Positions 1 to 7,675 of a stretch of DNA of 46,798 nt are shown here, one piece after another. A program made the position numbers and the translations under genes. The stretch comes from an uncultured Candidatus Altimarinota bacterium (GTDB lineage: Bacteria; Patescibacteriota; Gracilibacteria; CAIRYL01), in contig CAMZKZ010000002.1 of the NCBI GenBank assembly GCA_947311645.1, forward strand, positions 1 through 46,798. The letters are read 5' to 3'. The notes beneath the pieces were generated by a model. That model was not told the DNA's origin and ran no database searches. It saw nothing but the letters and a program-made list of their open reading frames with translations. Position 1 is the first letter of the stretch, and each line of letters begins with the position of its first letter.

Positions 1-1
1 A

Positions 2-232
2 AATCAAAAACAAATGGCAGAGTTTTATCAAAAATGTTTAAATGCAGGAATTCAGGTGTTTGATTTTTCTGATATTATGCGAAAAGCACATACTGATGAA
101 GATATGCAAAAAGGGTATAAAGCAAAAAAAACTTCTGAAATTGAATATATGGCAGTTGGAGCACTTATCCCAAGTGATTTTGAAAAAGAGTTTTTAAGTG
201 GGTTAGAATTGTTTGGGAGTGAGAAAAGATAA
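2..232 (+). CDS. C-terminal part of an unrecognised protein (truncated by window edge)
   Basis: The frame is open from the first bases of the window to a TAA at 230-232. An ATG at 14 exists, but the frame continues upstream of it, so this is more likely the end of a longer gene than a complete 72-residue one. The visible residues are hydrophilic and mixed helical, with no recognisable motif, membrane segment or cysteine cluster. I do not recognise the family. The next gene's ATG follows the stop codon directly (TAAATG), which suggests the two are co-transcribed. Confidence 0.5.
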   Translation, partial: NQKQMAEFYQKCLNAGIQVFDFSDIMRKAHTDEDMQKGYKAKKTSEIEYMAVGALIPSDFEKEFLSGLELFGSEKR

Positions 233-454
233 ATGAAGTTAAGTTATGTTATAGTCTATACAATGAAAAATACAGTAAAATACATCGTAATTATTGGACT
301 GGCTTTTACCGCTGGGTTTTTAGCAAATATGAGTATTAATATTTCTTTTGATGATATTCTTTCTAACGGAGTAGAGCAGGGTGCAAAAGAAATGTGGAAT
401 TCTCCTAGTAATGCAATGGATAGTGGGAAAGAGTTTATGAAAAAAGTTTGGTAG
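233..454 (+). CDS. small single-pass membrane protein, unknown function
   Basis: This 73-residue ORF has one clear hydrophobic segment (roughly residues 17-35) followed by a polar, acidic-to-basic tail of about 35 residues, which suggests a small membrane-anchored or exported protein. The start at 233 abuts the upstream stop. A second in-frame ATG at 263, directly before the hydrophobic stretch, is an equally good start and would give 63 residues. The ORF ends with TAG, 71 bases before tRNA-fMet. No family is recognised; the coding call rests on the membrane-protein-like composition and tight spacing. Confidence 0.5.
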   Translation: MKLSYVIVYTMKNTVKYIVIIGLAFTAGFLANMSINISFDDILSNGVEQGAKEMWNSPSNAMDSGKEFMKKVW

Positions 455-525
455 AAAATAAAAATGCTAGACATGTTCTTTTCTTTTTGATAAGTTATAT
501 TTTGCAACCTTGTGTGTTGCATTGT

Positions 526-600
526 CGCGGGGTGGAGAAGTGGTATCTCGTCGGGCTCATAACCCGAAGATCATAGGTTCGATTCCTATCCCCGCAACCA
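526..600 (+). tRNA. initiator tRNA-fMet (anticodon CAT)
   Basis: A full cloverleaf is visible. The acceptor strand CGCGGGG pairs with CCCCGCA, leaving the C1:A72 mismatch that marks bacterial initiator tRNAs. The anticodon stem carries the three consecutive G:C pairs (GGG/CCC) typical of initiators around a CTCATAA loop. The T-arm is GGTTCGATTCC. The CCA end is encoded at 598-600. Confidence 0.97.
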
Positions 601-696
601 AAAAAGTGTTGTACATAATAATCATAAAATCTTTATTGTTTTCAGAAATTACGATGATAACAGGGAAAATATTATGATTATTTTTTTATAGGCTAT

Positions 697-786
697 GCGA
701 AAGTGGTGGAATGGTAGACACGCTGGCTTGAGGGGCCAGTGACCGCAATTTTGGTCGTGGAGGTTCAAGTCCTCTCTTTCGCACCA
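697..786 (+). tRNA. tRNA-Leu (anticodon GAG)
   Basis: This is a class II tRNA of 90 nt with acceptor GCGAAAG/CTTTCGC, a long variable arm (about 724-765 region), T-arm GGTTCAAGTCC and an encoded CCA at 784-786. The anticodon stem CTGGC/GCCAG encloses the loop TTGAGGG, giving anticodon GAG, which reads CUU/CUC. The M23 peptidase gene starts 25 bases downstream, so the two may share a transcript. Confidence 0.96.
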
Positions 787-810
787 TATTTATATAATAA
801 AAATAGTATT

Positions 811-2028
811 ATGCTTAAGGATAAAATGTTGAACTTGTATAAAAGTACTATACAATTCCTTTATGCTCATATTTCAAAATTAAAACGATGGTCGGAGATA
901 GAAAAAGAATTATCTGAAGATGAAAAAAAGATTGAAAAAAAGTTTTTTCTTTCTGTTTTTTTCTTTGGTTTTTTTGTGTTTTCTTCTGCATCTGCATCAA
1001 ATTATTTAGAAAATCAAGGAATATCAACATGTGATGAAGGAGAAAGTGCAAATGAGTGTATTGTTATTGGTGGAACAGATTTTTGGTATATAGCAGATGA
1101 GGTATTTGAGAATACAGATTCTGATTATATGCTTGCGGAAGATGGGTTTTTTGCCAAAGCAAGTGTGCCAACAGTAGGAGAGGCTGATAGATCAGGAATT
1201 GCAACGGTAACACGATATGAAGTACAATCTGGAGATACTATTGGATTGATTGCAAAAAAATTTAATATTACAGAAAAAACAATTAGAGATAATAATAATA
1301 TTAAAGAAAAAGAAGTCTTGGAAACGGGAGATATATTGAAAATATTACCAGTGGATGGGTATTTGTATACGGTAAAAAGAGGGGATACGATTTCTGGAAT
1401 TTCAAAAAAATTTGATATCGATCAGGATTTATTGGTGAAGCAAAATAATTTAGATGTTCGTGGATTAAAATCAGGATTTTCTGTGATTTTGCCAGGAAAA
1501 GAAAAACCGGTATATGTTCCACCAGTTGTTACACCATCACGATATGTAGCAACTCGAAATACTTCTACTCAGTCGTATAATGGAAATAAAACAAATACTG
1601 CGGTTGTAAAACAATATGTAGCACCGCGTACAGGAAAGAAATTTTCATGGCCAGTTGTAGGTGGTGGAACCATAACACAGCGATTCCATTATGGGCATTA
1701 TGCGGTAGATATATGGGGGCCAAATCAGCCTGGAATTAAAGCTATTGGTTCTGGAACGGTTATTAGAGCTGCATATAACTGTGCTCCACGGTCATATGGA
1801 TGTCAGGGAGGATATGGTAATCTTGTTGTTATAGATCATGGAAATGGGTACAAAGGGTTGTATGCACATAATTCAGCAGTATATGTAAAAGTTGGGCAAA
1901 AGGTTACTGCTGGACAAGTAATTGCAAAAATGGGAAATTCTGGAAATACGAGAGGGAGAACGGGGATTCATTTGCATTTTGAACTGACATATAATGGTCG
2001 AAAAATTAATCCTTTAAGTTATTTATAG
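811..2028 (+). CDS. LysM-domain M23 family metallopeptidase (murein hydrolase)
   Basis: This is an envelope-located peptidoglycan endopeptidase of the NlpD/EnvC type. A hydrophobic segment near residues 45-62 acts as a signal anchor and is followed by a polar linker. Two LysM repeats (about 135-182 and 185-230; VQSGDT and VKRGDT signatures) bind glycan. The C-terminal M23/LytM domain (about 280-400) keeps the zinc ligands: the HxxxD motif HYAVD (H296, D300) and HLHFE (H387, H389). A cysteine pair in the insertion NCAPRSYGC could form a disulfide. The frame stays open upstream to 739, but that lies inside tRNA-Leu, so ATG 811 is preferred; ATG 826 is an alternative. Catalytic residues are intact, so it is probably an active hydrolase rather than a degenerate activator. 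Confidence 0.9.
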   Translation: MLKDKMLNLYKSTIQFLYAHISKLKRWSEIEKELSEDEKKIEKKFFLSVFFFGFFVFSSASASNYLENQGISTCDEGESANECIVIGGTDFWYIADEVFENTDSDYMLAEDGFFAKASVPTVGEADRSGIATVTRYEVQSGDTIGLIAKKFNITEKTIRDNNNIKEKEVLETGDILKILPVDGYLYTVKRGDTISGISKKFDIDQDLLVKQNNLDVRGLKSGFSVILPGKEKPVYVPPVVTPSRYVATRNTSTQSYNGNKTNTAVVKQYVAPRTGKKFSWPVVGGGTITQRFHYGHYAVDIWGPNQPGIKAIGSGTVIRAAYNCAPRSYGCQGGYGNLVVIDHGNGYKGLYAHNSAVYVKVGQKVTAGQVIAKMGNSGNTRGRTGIHLHFELTYNGRKINPLSYL

Positions 2029-2065
2029 TAGTATGGTATAAGATTTATATTATAAAACTTATATC

Positions 2066-2196
2066 GTATTGTGTGGTAATATATTGTTAATATCAGTTAT
2101 AGTATTGTAAAAAAATCTTGCAATAATATATAGAAAATTATTACAAGATTTTTTAAAATCTACAATTGATATTAACAATATATTACCACACAATAT
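2066..2196. repeat. large nested inverted repeat abutting the ssb start codon
   Basis: The outer arms at 2067-2095 and 2167-2195 are perfect reverse complements over 29 bases, and the right arm ends on the A of the ssb ATG. G·T and A·T pairs extend the arms a little inward. A second hairpin (2110-2154) sits inside. Together they could form a long cruciform or a stable RNA hairpin over the ssb initiation site. The spacer between M23 and ssb consists almost entirely of this structure. Confidence 0.9.
2110..2154. terminator. bidirectional hairpin terminator after the M23 gene
   Basis: The stem is about 18 bp with a single C/A mismatch: an A-tract plus ATCTTG on the left and CAAGAT plus a T-tract on the right, enclosing a 9-nt loop. 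It is nested inside the larger inverted repeat, 80 bases after the M23 stop and 40 before ssb. Confidence 0.75.
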
Positions 2197-3049
2197 GTAC
2201 GCATTAAATAGATCTAAATTCATTGGTTATGTAACAGAAAAACCAGAGATTCGAACAATTCCGAGTGGAATGGAAGTATGTGATGTAAATATTCGAGTTA
2301 TTTCACGGGTAACAAAAGAAGATGGGTCTTCTTTTAATTCAACATCGTTTCATACTGCAACATTTTGGGGTGGTATTGCAAAAACAGTTGGGTCGTATAC
2401 AGATGTTGGTTCTCAAATTTATATAGAAGGACGATTGAAAACTGATTCATGGCAAGGTGATGATGGAAAGGCACGATATAAAACAAAAGTTATTGCAGAA
2501 GATTTAATTCTGCTTTCGCGAAGAGATGGAGATTATCCAGCATTGCAGAGTGCTGTTATTGGTACAGGGTTAAATGAAGTAGAATTGATTGGAAATATAA
2601 CAAAGGATATAGATTTACGAGAAACAACAGCTGGTCAGTCTGTGGCATCAACATCTGTTGCAACAAATCGAAAATGGAAAAATCGACAAACAAATGAGTT
2701 TCAAGAAGAAACAGAATTTCATAATATTGTATTGTGGGGTGATCTTGCAAAAGAAGCTGCTAACACTGTTTCTAAAGGGGCAAAAGTGTATTTAAAAGGG
2801 CGTTTACAAAATAGATCGTGGGAAACTCCAGAAGGGGAAAAACGGTATACTACAGAAGTTATTGTAGAGTCTATTTCAGCATTGGGGCATGAAGCACCAC
2901 TTGCAATGAATGCTGATACTTTTTCAGCACCAGCATCTGCACCAGTCGCACAATCTTCTTCTGTTGAGTCTACTCCTGCTCCTTCGGCAGAGGATATTCC
3001 AACTATTTCATATGAGTCTGATATTAAACCAGAAGATTTACCATTTTAA
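2195..3049 (+). CDS. ssb: single-stranded DNA-binding protein with two OB folds
   Basis: SSB coats single-stranded DNA in replication, repair and recombination. At 284 residues this is far longer than a typical ~170-residue SSB because the OB fold is duplicated. OB1 (about 1-107) begins MYALNRSKFIGYVTEKPEIR and contains FHTATFWGGIAKTV and YIEGRLKTDSW. OB2 (about 124-230) repeats the pattern as LNEVELIGNITKDIDLR, FHNIVLWGDLAKEAA and YLKGRLQNRSW. A Ser/Pro/Ala-rich linker leads to an acidic tail ending DIKPEDLPF, the equivalent of the DDDIPF partner-binding tip. A two-OB subunit suggests a functional dimer, as in Deinococcus SSB, rather than a tetramer. It is separated from rpsF/rpsR, its common neighbours. 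The ATG overlaps the end of an inverted repeat. Confidence 0.95.
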   Translation: MYALNRSKFIGYVTEKPEIRTIPSGMEVCDVNIRVISRVTKEDGSSFNSTSFHTATFWGGIAKTVGSYTDVGSQIYIEGRLKTDSWQGDDGKARYKTKVIAEDLILLSRRDGDYPALQSAVIGTGLNEVELIGNITKDIDLRETTAGQSVASTSVATNRKWKNRQTNEFQEETEFHNIVLWGDLAKEAANTVSKGAKVYLKGRLQNRSWETPEGEKRYTTEVIVESISALGHEAPLAMNADTFSAPASAPVAQSSSVESTPAPSAEDIPTISYESDIKPEDLPF

Positions 3050-3088
3050 CAGAATTTTCGATAATTGTCTTTATCGTTTTGTTCACAG

Positions 3089-3125
3089 AAAGTTCTTTAT
3101 GTTTTATGATGTAAAGAACTTTTTT
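3089..3125 (+). terminator. intrinsic terminator after ssb
   Basis: The 11-bp stem AAAGTTCTTTA/TAAAGAACTTT has a loop of about 12 nt and is followed by a short T-run. It lies 40 bases after the ssb stop. Confidence 0.8.
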
Positions 3126-3154
3126 GTTCTTTATTATTTTTTATATAAATATAC

Positions 3155-4453
3155 ATGTTTACACAGAAAAAACTTGAAAATGGGTTACAGATTGTAACAT
3201 CTTCGAGTGAATCAACAAATACTGTAACGCTTCTTATTCTTGTGGGTGCAGGAAGTCGATATGAAACAGATGCAGAGCGTGGAATTGCACATTTCCAAGA
3301 GCATATGTTTTTTAAGGGAGGTGATAGATTTACTACTGCAAAAGAGGTTGCACAAGCAATCGATGGTGTAGGAGGAGATTTTAATGCATTTACAGGGAAA
3401 GAATATGTTGGATATTATGTGAAAATAGCGCGTAAAAAAAAAGAATTTGCATTTGATGTATTATCTGACATGTTGTTGAATGCAAAATTTCCACAAGAAG
3501 AAATTGAAAAAGAGCGTGGAGTGATTTTGGAAGAAATGAATATGTATGAAGATATGCCAATTTATAAAATTGGGTGGGATTTTGAGGAATTGATGTTTGG
3601 GAATCATCCTATGGCAAAAGACCAAATTGGAACTGTTGAGTTAATTAAAACAGTGAATCAAGAGGATTTTCAAAGTTATAAAGAGCGATTATATACTCCT
3701 GATAATATTGTAATTACTGCGACAGGTGGTATTTCAGAAGAAGAAAATATTGCATTAACACAAAAATATTTTGATTTTACAGGGCATGCACAAAAACAAA
3801 CATGTTTTGCAGTTCCATTTTCATGGGATGTATATAATGAAAATAGTGAAAAGAAGAAACGAATTTTTATTCGAAATAAAAAAACAGAGCAGGCACAACT
3901 GGTAATTGGGTTTCCAAGTTTTGATCGTTCAAGTCAGTATACAGAATCAGTAAAACTTCTTTCGATTCTCTTGGGTGGAAATATGTCTTCACGAATGTTT
4001 TCAAGTGTACGAGAAGAAAAAGGGTTATGTTATTCTATAGGTTCGTCGGTTGATGCATATACAGATTGTGCATTGTTTTCGACACGAGCAGGGGTAACAA
4101 TAGAGCGAACAACAGAGGCAATTGAAGCAATTAAAGAAGAGTATATAAAAATTACAACAGAAGAAGGAAAGCCAACAGAAGAAGAATTGGAACGGGCAAA
4201 AAATTATTATAAAGGAAAGCTGACACTACGAATGGAAGATAGTGAATCGGTTGCAAATTTTTATGGAACGCAATTTGTTTTAGGCGATGAAGTGCTTTCA
4301 TTGGAGGAATATTTTAATCGTATAGATGCAATAACAATTGAGGATATTGTATTTGTTGCACAGAAAATATTTGTAAAAGAGAAAATTGCAATGGCGTTAA
4401 TTGGTCCATTTGAGGGGAAAGAAAAGAAGTTAGAAGAAGTTTTACTTGCATAA
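3155..4453 (+). CDS. M16 family (insulinase/processing-peptidase-like) zinc peptidase
   Basis: This is a 432-residue protein with the inverted zinc motif HxxEH of family M16 (HFQEH, H46-E49-H50). A downstream glutamate at the expected ~76-residue spacing (E126 in VILEEMNMYED) supplies the third ligand. The N-terminal half is the active M16 domain; the C-terminal half contains the conserved substrate-clamp pattern LGGNMSSRMFSSVREEKGLCYSI split across about residues 270-292. It resembles bacterial single-chain processing peptidases (YmxG/PqqL-like) that degrade or process short peptides. No signal peptide is visible, so it is probably cytoplasmic. It starts 105 bases after ssb, behind a terminator, and so needs its own promoter. 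Confidence 0.93.
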   Translation: MFTQKKLENGLQIVTSSSESTNTVTLLILVGAGSRYETDAERGIAHFQEHMFFKGGDRFTTAKEVAQAIDGVGGDFNAFTGKEYVGYYVKIARKKKEFAFDVLSDMLLNAKFPQEEIEKERGVILEEMNMYEDMPIYKIGWDFEELMFGNHPMAKDQIGTVELIKTVNQEDFQSYKERLYTPDNIVITATGGISEEENIALTQKYFDFTGHAQKQTCFAVPFSWDVYNENSEKKKRIFIRNKKTEQAQLVIGFPSFDRSSQYTESVKLLSILLGGNMSSRMFSSVREEKGLCYSIGSSVDAYTDCALFSTRAGVTIERTTEAIEAIKEEYIKITTEEGKPTEEELERAKNYYKGKLTLRMEDSESVANFYGTQFVLGDEVLSLEEYFNRIDAITIEDIVFVAQKIFVKEKIAMALIGPFEGKEKKLEEVLLA

Positions 4454-4527
4454 AATCTAAAAAAATAGATACAATAGCAAGAGAAACAGGTGAAGAAATA
4501 TCACTTAATACTATTTATTAAAAATAT

Positions 4528-5844
4528 ATGAAAATTACAAGAAAGGATCAAAAAAATTCAATTGTTGAACTTACTGTTGTGTTAGACAAAGCAGAGTTTG
4601 CAAAAGCAGAAGAAACTGCATTACGAAAAATTGCAACAACGGTAAAGGTTGATGGTTTTCGAAAAGGGCATGTTCCAGAAGCAGTACTTCGAAAAAAAGT
4701 AGGAGAAGCTGCAATTAAACAAGAAGCTATAGATCTTGCTATTTCTGAAGGGTATATGAAAGCACTTCAACAAGAAAAAGTGAATCCATTAGCACAGCCA
4801 GAAGTTGCAATTGAAAAAATGGATCCATTAGAATTTAAAATTTCTGTTCAAGTATATCCAGAAGTGAAGCTTGGAAAAATTGATACTTCAAAAGTAAAAA
4901 TTACAGCATCAAAAGTTACAAAAAAAGAAATTGAAGAACAAGTAGAAATGATTTGTAATCAGTCAGCAGAAAAAAAATCTGTAGATCGAGCAGCAAAAAA
5001 AGGTGATACTGCGGTTATTGATTTTGATGGAAAAAATGCAGAAGGAGAAACGCAACCAGGAATGAAAAGTGCTGGACATCCATTAGAACTTGGAACTGGA
5101 GCATTTATTCCAGGGTTTGAAGAAGAAGTAATTGGAATGAAAAAAGGAGAAGAAAAAACATTTCCAATTACATTTCCAAAAGATTATCAATCAACGGATA
5201 TTGCTGGAAAAGAATTTTTCTTTACTGTAACGGTAAATGATGTTTTAGAAAAAACACTTCCAGAGTTTAATGATGAATTTGCAGCAAAAATCACTGGAGA
5301 TGAGAAAAAAACAGCAGATGATTTACGAGAAGAAATTAAAGGTCATTTGAAAAAAAATAAAGATGATGCAAAATATGCTGAAGCACAAAAAGAATTATTT
5401 GAACTTATTGGAAAAGGTGTAACGGCAGAAATTCCACCAATTTTTGTAGAAGAAGAAGTGAAAGGAATGATGGATAATATGAAAATGCAAGGATTACAAC
5501 AAGGTCTTCCTTGGGAAAAATATTTGGAAGTAATGAAAAAAACAGAAGATGAGTTGAAAGCAGAAATGAAAAAAGATGCAGAAAAAGCAGTGCTTTCTCG
5601 ACTTGGTCTACAAGCAATGATAAAAGAAGATGATGAAATTACTGTTTCTGAAGAAGAAATAGAAAAAGAAGTGGCATTAGAGTTGGCACGAATTGACGCA
5701 CAGGCCGTGCAACAAAAACGAAAACCAGAAGAAGTTGCAGAGAGAAAAGCATCGTTTCAAAAAGGATATGATGGATGGGCTCAAGTTGAAAATAGACTTC
5801 ATATTCGAAAATTTTTCGATAAATATCTTGGGAAAAAAGCCTAA
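4528..5844 (+). CDS. tig: trigger factor, ribosome-associated chaperone and peptidyl-prolyl isomerase
   Basis: Trigger factor binds at the nascent-chain exit site and assists folding. The 438-residue length fits the family. The N-terminal ribosome-binding domain carries the signature GFRKGHVPEAVLRKK (about residues 43-57; canonical GFRxGKxP), with H for K. A central FKBP domain spans about 150-240, from KKGDTAVIDFDG to EFFFTVTVNDVLEKTLPEFN. A long, highly charged helical C-terminal domain follows. The gene follows the M16 peptidase by 74 bases, so protein-folding and proteolysis functions are adjacent. It ends TAA at a bidirectional terminator facing the DEAD-box gene. Confidence 0.96.
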   Translation: MKITRKDQKNSIVELTVVLDKAEFAKAEETALRKIATTVKVDGFRKGHVPEAVLRKKVGEAAIKQEAIDLAISEGYMKALQQEKVNPLAQPEVAIEKMDPLEFKISVQVYPEVKLGKIDTSKVKITASKVTKKEIEEQVEMICNQSAEKKSVDRAAKKGDTAVIDFDGKNAEGETQPGMKSAGHPLELGTGAFIPGFEEEVIGMKKGEEKTFPITFPKDYQSTDIAGKEFFFTVTVNDVLEKTLPEFNDEFAAKITGDEKKTADDLREEIKGHLKKNKDDAKYAEAQKELFELIGKGVTAEIPPIFVEEEVKGMMDNMKMQGLQQGLPWEKYLEVMKKTEDELKAEMKKDAEKAVLSRLGLQAMIKEDDEITVSEEEIEKEVALELARIDAQAVQQKRKPEEVAERKASFQKGYDGWAQVENRLHIRKFFDKYLGKKA

Positions 5845-5869
5845 TAATAGTTATAAAATTCTTAGCATT

Positions 5870-5907
5870 AAAAAAAGAGAAGATTACATGCAATCTTCTC
5901 TTTTTTT
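5870..5907. terminator. bidirectional terminator between tig and the DEAD-box gene
   Basis: A perfect 16-bp stem (A-tract plus GAGAAGATT on the left, AATCTTCTC plus T-tract on the right) encloses a 6-nt loop ACATGC. A/T tracts on both sides allow termination in both directions. Confidence 0.92.
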
Positions 5908-5930
5908 ATATGTATTTATATTTTTTAATT

Positions 5931-7274
5931 TTATCTTTGTCTCTTTGTCTCTTTGTCTCTTTGTCTCGTGTCTAATCTTTTTCTTCCGCCTCTTCCACTT
6001 TTAGAATTTCGTATGCCTCGGTTATTTCTGTCGTTGCTTCGTGTACCTCTTCCTCGTTGTGATTGAGAATGCTTAAAATGTTGTCGTTTTTTTACTGTAT
6101 TTGAGAGTTCATGAGTGGTATGAAAATCATGTTCTTGGTCAATTTTTATTTTTTTTCCAATAAGTTTTTGAATATCATGTATATATGCGACTTCTGTTGC
6201 ATCACAAAATGAAAGTGCGATTCCAGTATTTTGTGCACGCCCTGTTCTTCCAATTCTATGAACATAGGTTTCTGGTTCGTTTGGAATTTCAAAATTAATA
6301 ACATGTGAAAGCTGATCTATATCTATTCCACGAGATGCTAAATCGGTTGCAACAAGAACTTTTATTTTTCCTGATTTAAAATCTTTTAAGGCATTTTGTC
6401 GAAAATTTTGCGATTTATTTCCATGAATAGCAGCAGCACCAACTCCAATACTATTTACAAATTCTGCAATTTTATTTGCTTTATGCTTTGTGCGTGTAAA
6501 AACCAGTACAGATTTTGTTTTTCTATTGAGAAGAATATCTTCGAGTAATTTTTGTTTGTTTTTTGTATCGACCATAAATAATTTTTGATCTACTGTTTCT
6601 GCTGTGGAAGAAACTGGTGCAACGGTTACACGCGTTGGGTTTGTAAGGAGTGAATTTGCGAGTGCAATAATAGAATTTGGCATCGTTGCAGAAAAAAATA
6701 ACGATTGTCGTTTTTCTGGAAGTGCTTTAATTATTTTTTTTACATCGTGTACAAATCCCATATCAAGCATTCTATCTGCTTCATCAAGTGTGAATATTTT
6801 AAGGTCTTTTAATGAGATAATTCCTTGATTCATGAGGTCTAAAAGTCTTCCAGGGGTTGCCGTTAGAATATCTACACCTCTGTTGAGTGCAATAACTTGA
6901 GAATGTTGTTTTACTCCACCAAAAATAACAGTATGTTTTAATCCTGTTCCTTGTGAGTATTCTTTTATATTTTCATCTATTTGAATAGCAAGTTCTCGTG
7001 TTGGAGTTACAATTAAGCATTTTACTCCTTGTTTTTTCCATGCACTCCAGTCCGATCCATTATTTCCTTTGTTTCGTTCTTCTATTAAAATATTGAGTGT
7101 TGGAATAGCAAATGCTGCTGTTTTTCCTGTTCCTGTTTGTGCACATCCTAAAAGGTCTTTTCGCTTAAGAATAGGTTCTATTGCTTGTTCTTGAATTGGT
7201 GTTGGGTGAGTGTATCCTTTTTCTGCAATTGCTTTTTGAATTGTTTTGTGGAGCGGAAGGTCTGTAAAAATCAT
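5931..7274 (-). CDS. DEAD-box ATP-dependent RNA helicase
   Basis: This is a 447-residue RNA helicase of the RhlE/CsdA type, with roles in ribosome assembly and RNA turnover. The helicase motifs appear in order: Q-motif (PTPIQEQAI), motif I AQTGTGKT, Ia PTRELA, Ib TPGR, II DEAD, III SAT, and VI HRIGRTGR. The tail (after about residue 370) is rich in Arg, Gly, Ser and Asn, typical of RNA-binding extensions. The frame remains open upstream to 7421, but that part lies inside rnpB, so the ATG at 7272-7274 (MIFTDLPLH) is chosen. The last 11 codons are made of an 8-bp tandem repeat. The gene starts 22 bases after the rnpB 3' end on the same strand. Confidence 0.95.
   Translation of the reverse strand: MIFTDLPLHKTIQKAIAEKGYTHPTPIQEQAIEPILKRKDLLGCAQTGTGKTAAFAIPTLNILIEERNKGNNGSDWSAWKKQGVKCLIVTPTRELAIQIDENIKEYSQGTGLKHTVIFGGVKQHSQVIALNRGVDILTATPGRLLDLMNQGIISLKDLKIFTLDEADRMLDMGFVHDVKKIIKALPEKRQSLFFSATMPNSIIALANSLLTNPTRVTVAPVSSTAETVDQKLFMVDTKNKQKLLEDILLNRKTKSVLVFTRTKHKANKIAEFVNSIGVGAAAIHGNKSQNFRQNALKDFKSGKIKVLVATDLASRGIDIDQLSHVINFEIPNEPETYVHRIGRTGRAQNTGIALSFCDATEVAYIHDIQKLIGKKIKIDQEHDFHTTHELSNTVKKRQHFKHSQSQRGRGTRSNDRNNRGIRNSKSGRGGRKRLDTRQRDKETKRQR
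5935..5966. repeat. 8-bp tandem repeat (CTTTGTCT x4) at the helicase 3' end
   Basis: Four perfect copies of CTTTGTCT (plus strand) form the last eleven codons of the DEAD-box gene, ending two bases before its stop codon. The 8-bp unit is not a multiple of three, so copy-number changes would alter the reading frame of the tail. Confidence 0.9.
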
Positions 7275-7295
7275 AAAATTGTAGTGTATAAAAGT

Positions 7296-7653
7296 GAAGT
7301 ATGGGTCATACGCCGAGTTCTGTTTTTCAGAGAAGAATCTATCTAGTTTTATATTCGCATATAAAATCGAGCAGTGGGTGATAAAAATTTCAATAGTACC
7401 ATAAAAATTTTTATACACCATCCCACCTTGCTGAAATATTGGGGTTTACCGTTCATCACTATTACTAGTGAGAATTTTGCAAATGCAAAACGTTTCATAT
7501 CCTCAAGCAAATATATTTGCAAGATTGCTGCGTCTCTGTGGCACTTTCCGTACTTTTTTCAAAGCCCCTTCCGTTAGAAGGCAATACTGGTATCTATCAG
7601 CTCGGACGTTCCTTTTGTGTTTGTAGACACAAATACTTCTCTCACCATACTTC
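7296..7653 (-). ncRNA. rnpB: RNase P RNA (class A-like)
   Basis: The RNA component of RNase P matures tRNA 5' ends. Read on the minus strand, the P1 helix closes as GAAGTATGG (7653 side) with CCATACTTC (7296 side). Conserved core elements appear in order: GAACGTCCGAGCT, GGAAAGTGCCACAGAGA, GGTAAACCCC, and the 3' signature ACAGAACTCGGCGTATGACCC. The length of about 358 nt fits. It sits between fmt (22 bases upstream) and the DEAD-box helicase (22 bases downstream), all on the minus strand, so it may be processed from a longer transcript or have a promoter within the 3' end of fmt. Confidence 0.93.
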
Positions 7654-7675
7654 ATATCTATCCTACAGTATTTTG

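Noticed and set aside
618..688. Hairpin AATAATCATA/TATGATTATT followed by T-run between the two tRNAs
   Set aside because: The loop is about 45 nt and the stem is all but one base pair A/T, too weak to call a terminator.
739..810. Upstream start for the M23 peptidase
   Set aside because: These codons lie mostly inside tRNA-Leu(GAG).
7275..7421. 49-residue N-terminal extension of the DEAD-box helicase
   Set aside because: The extension is encoded by rnpB sequence, and the family start motif begins at 7274.
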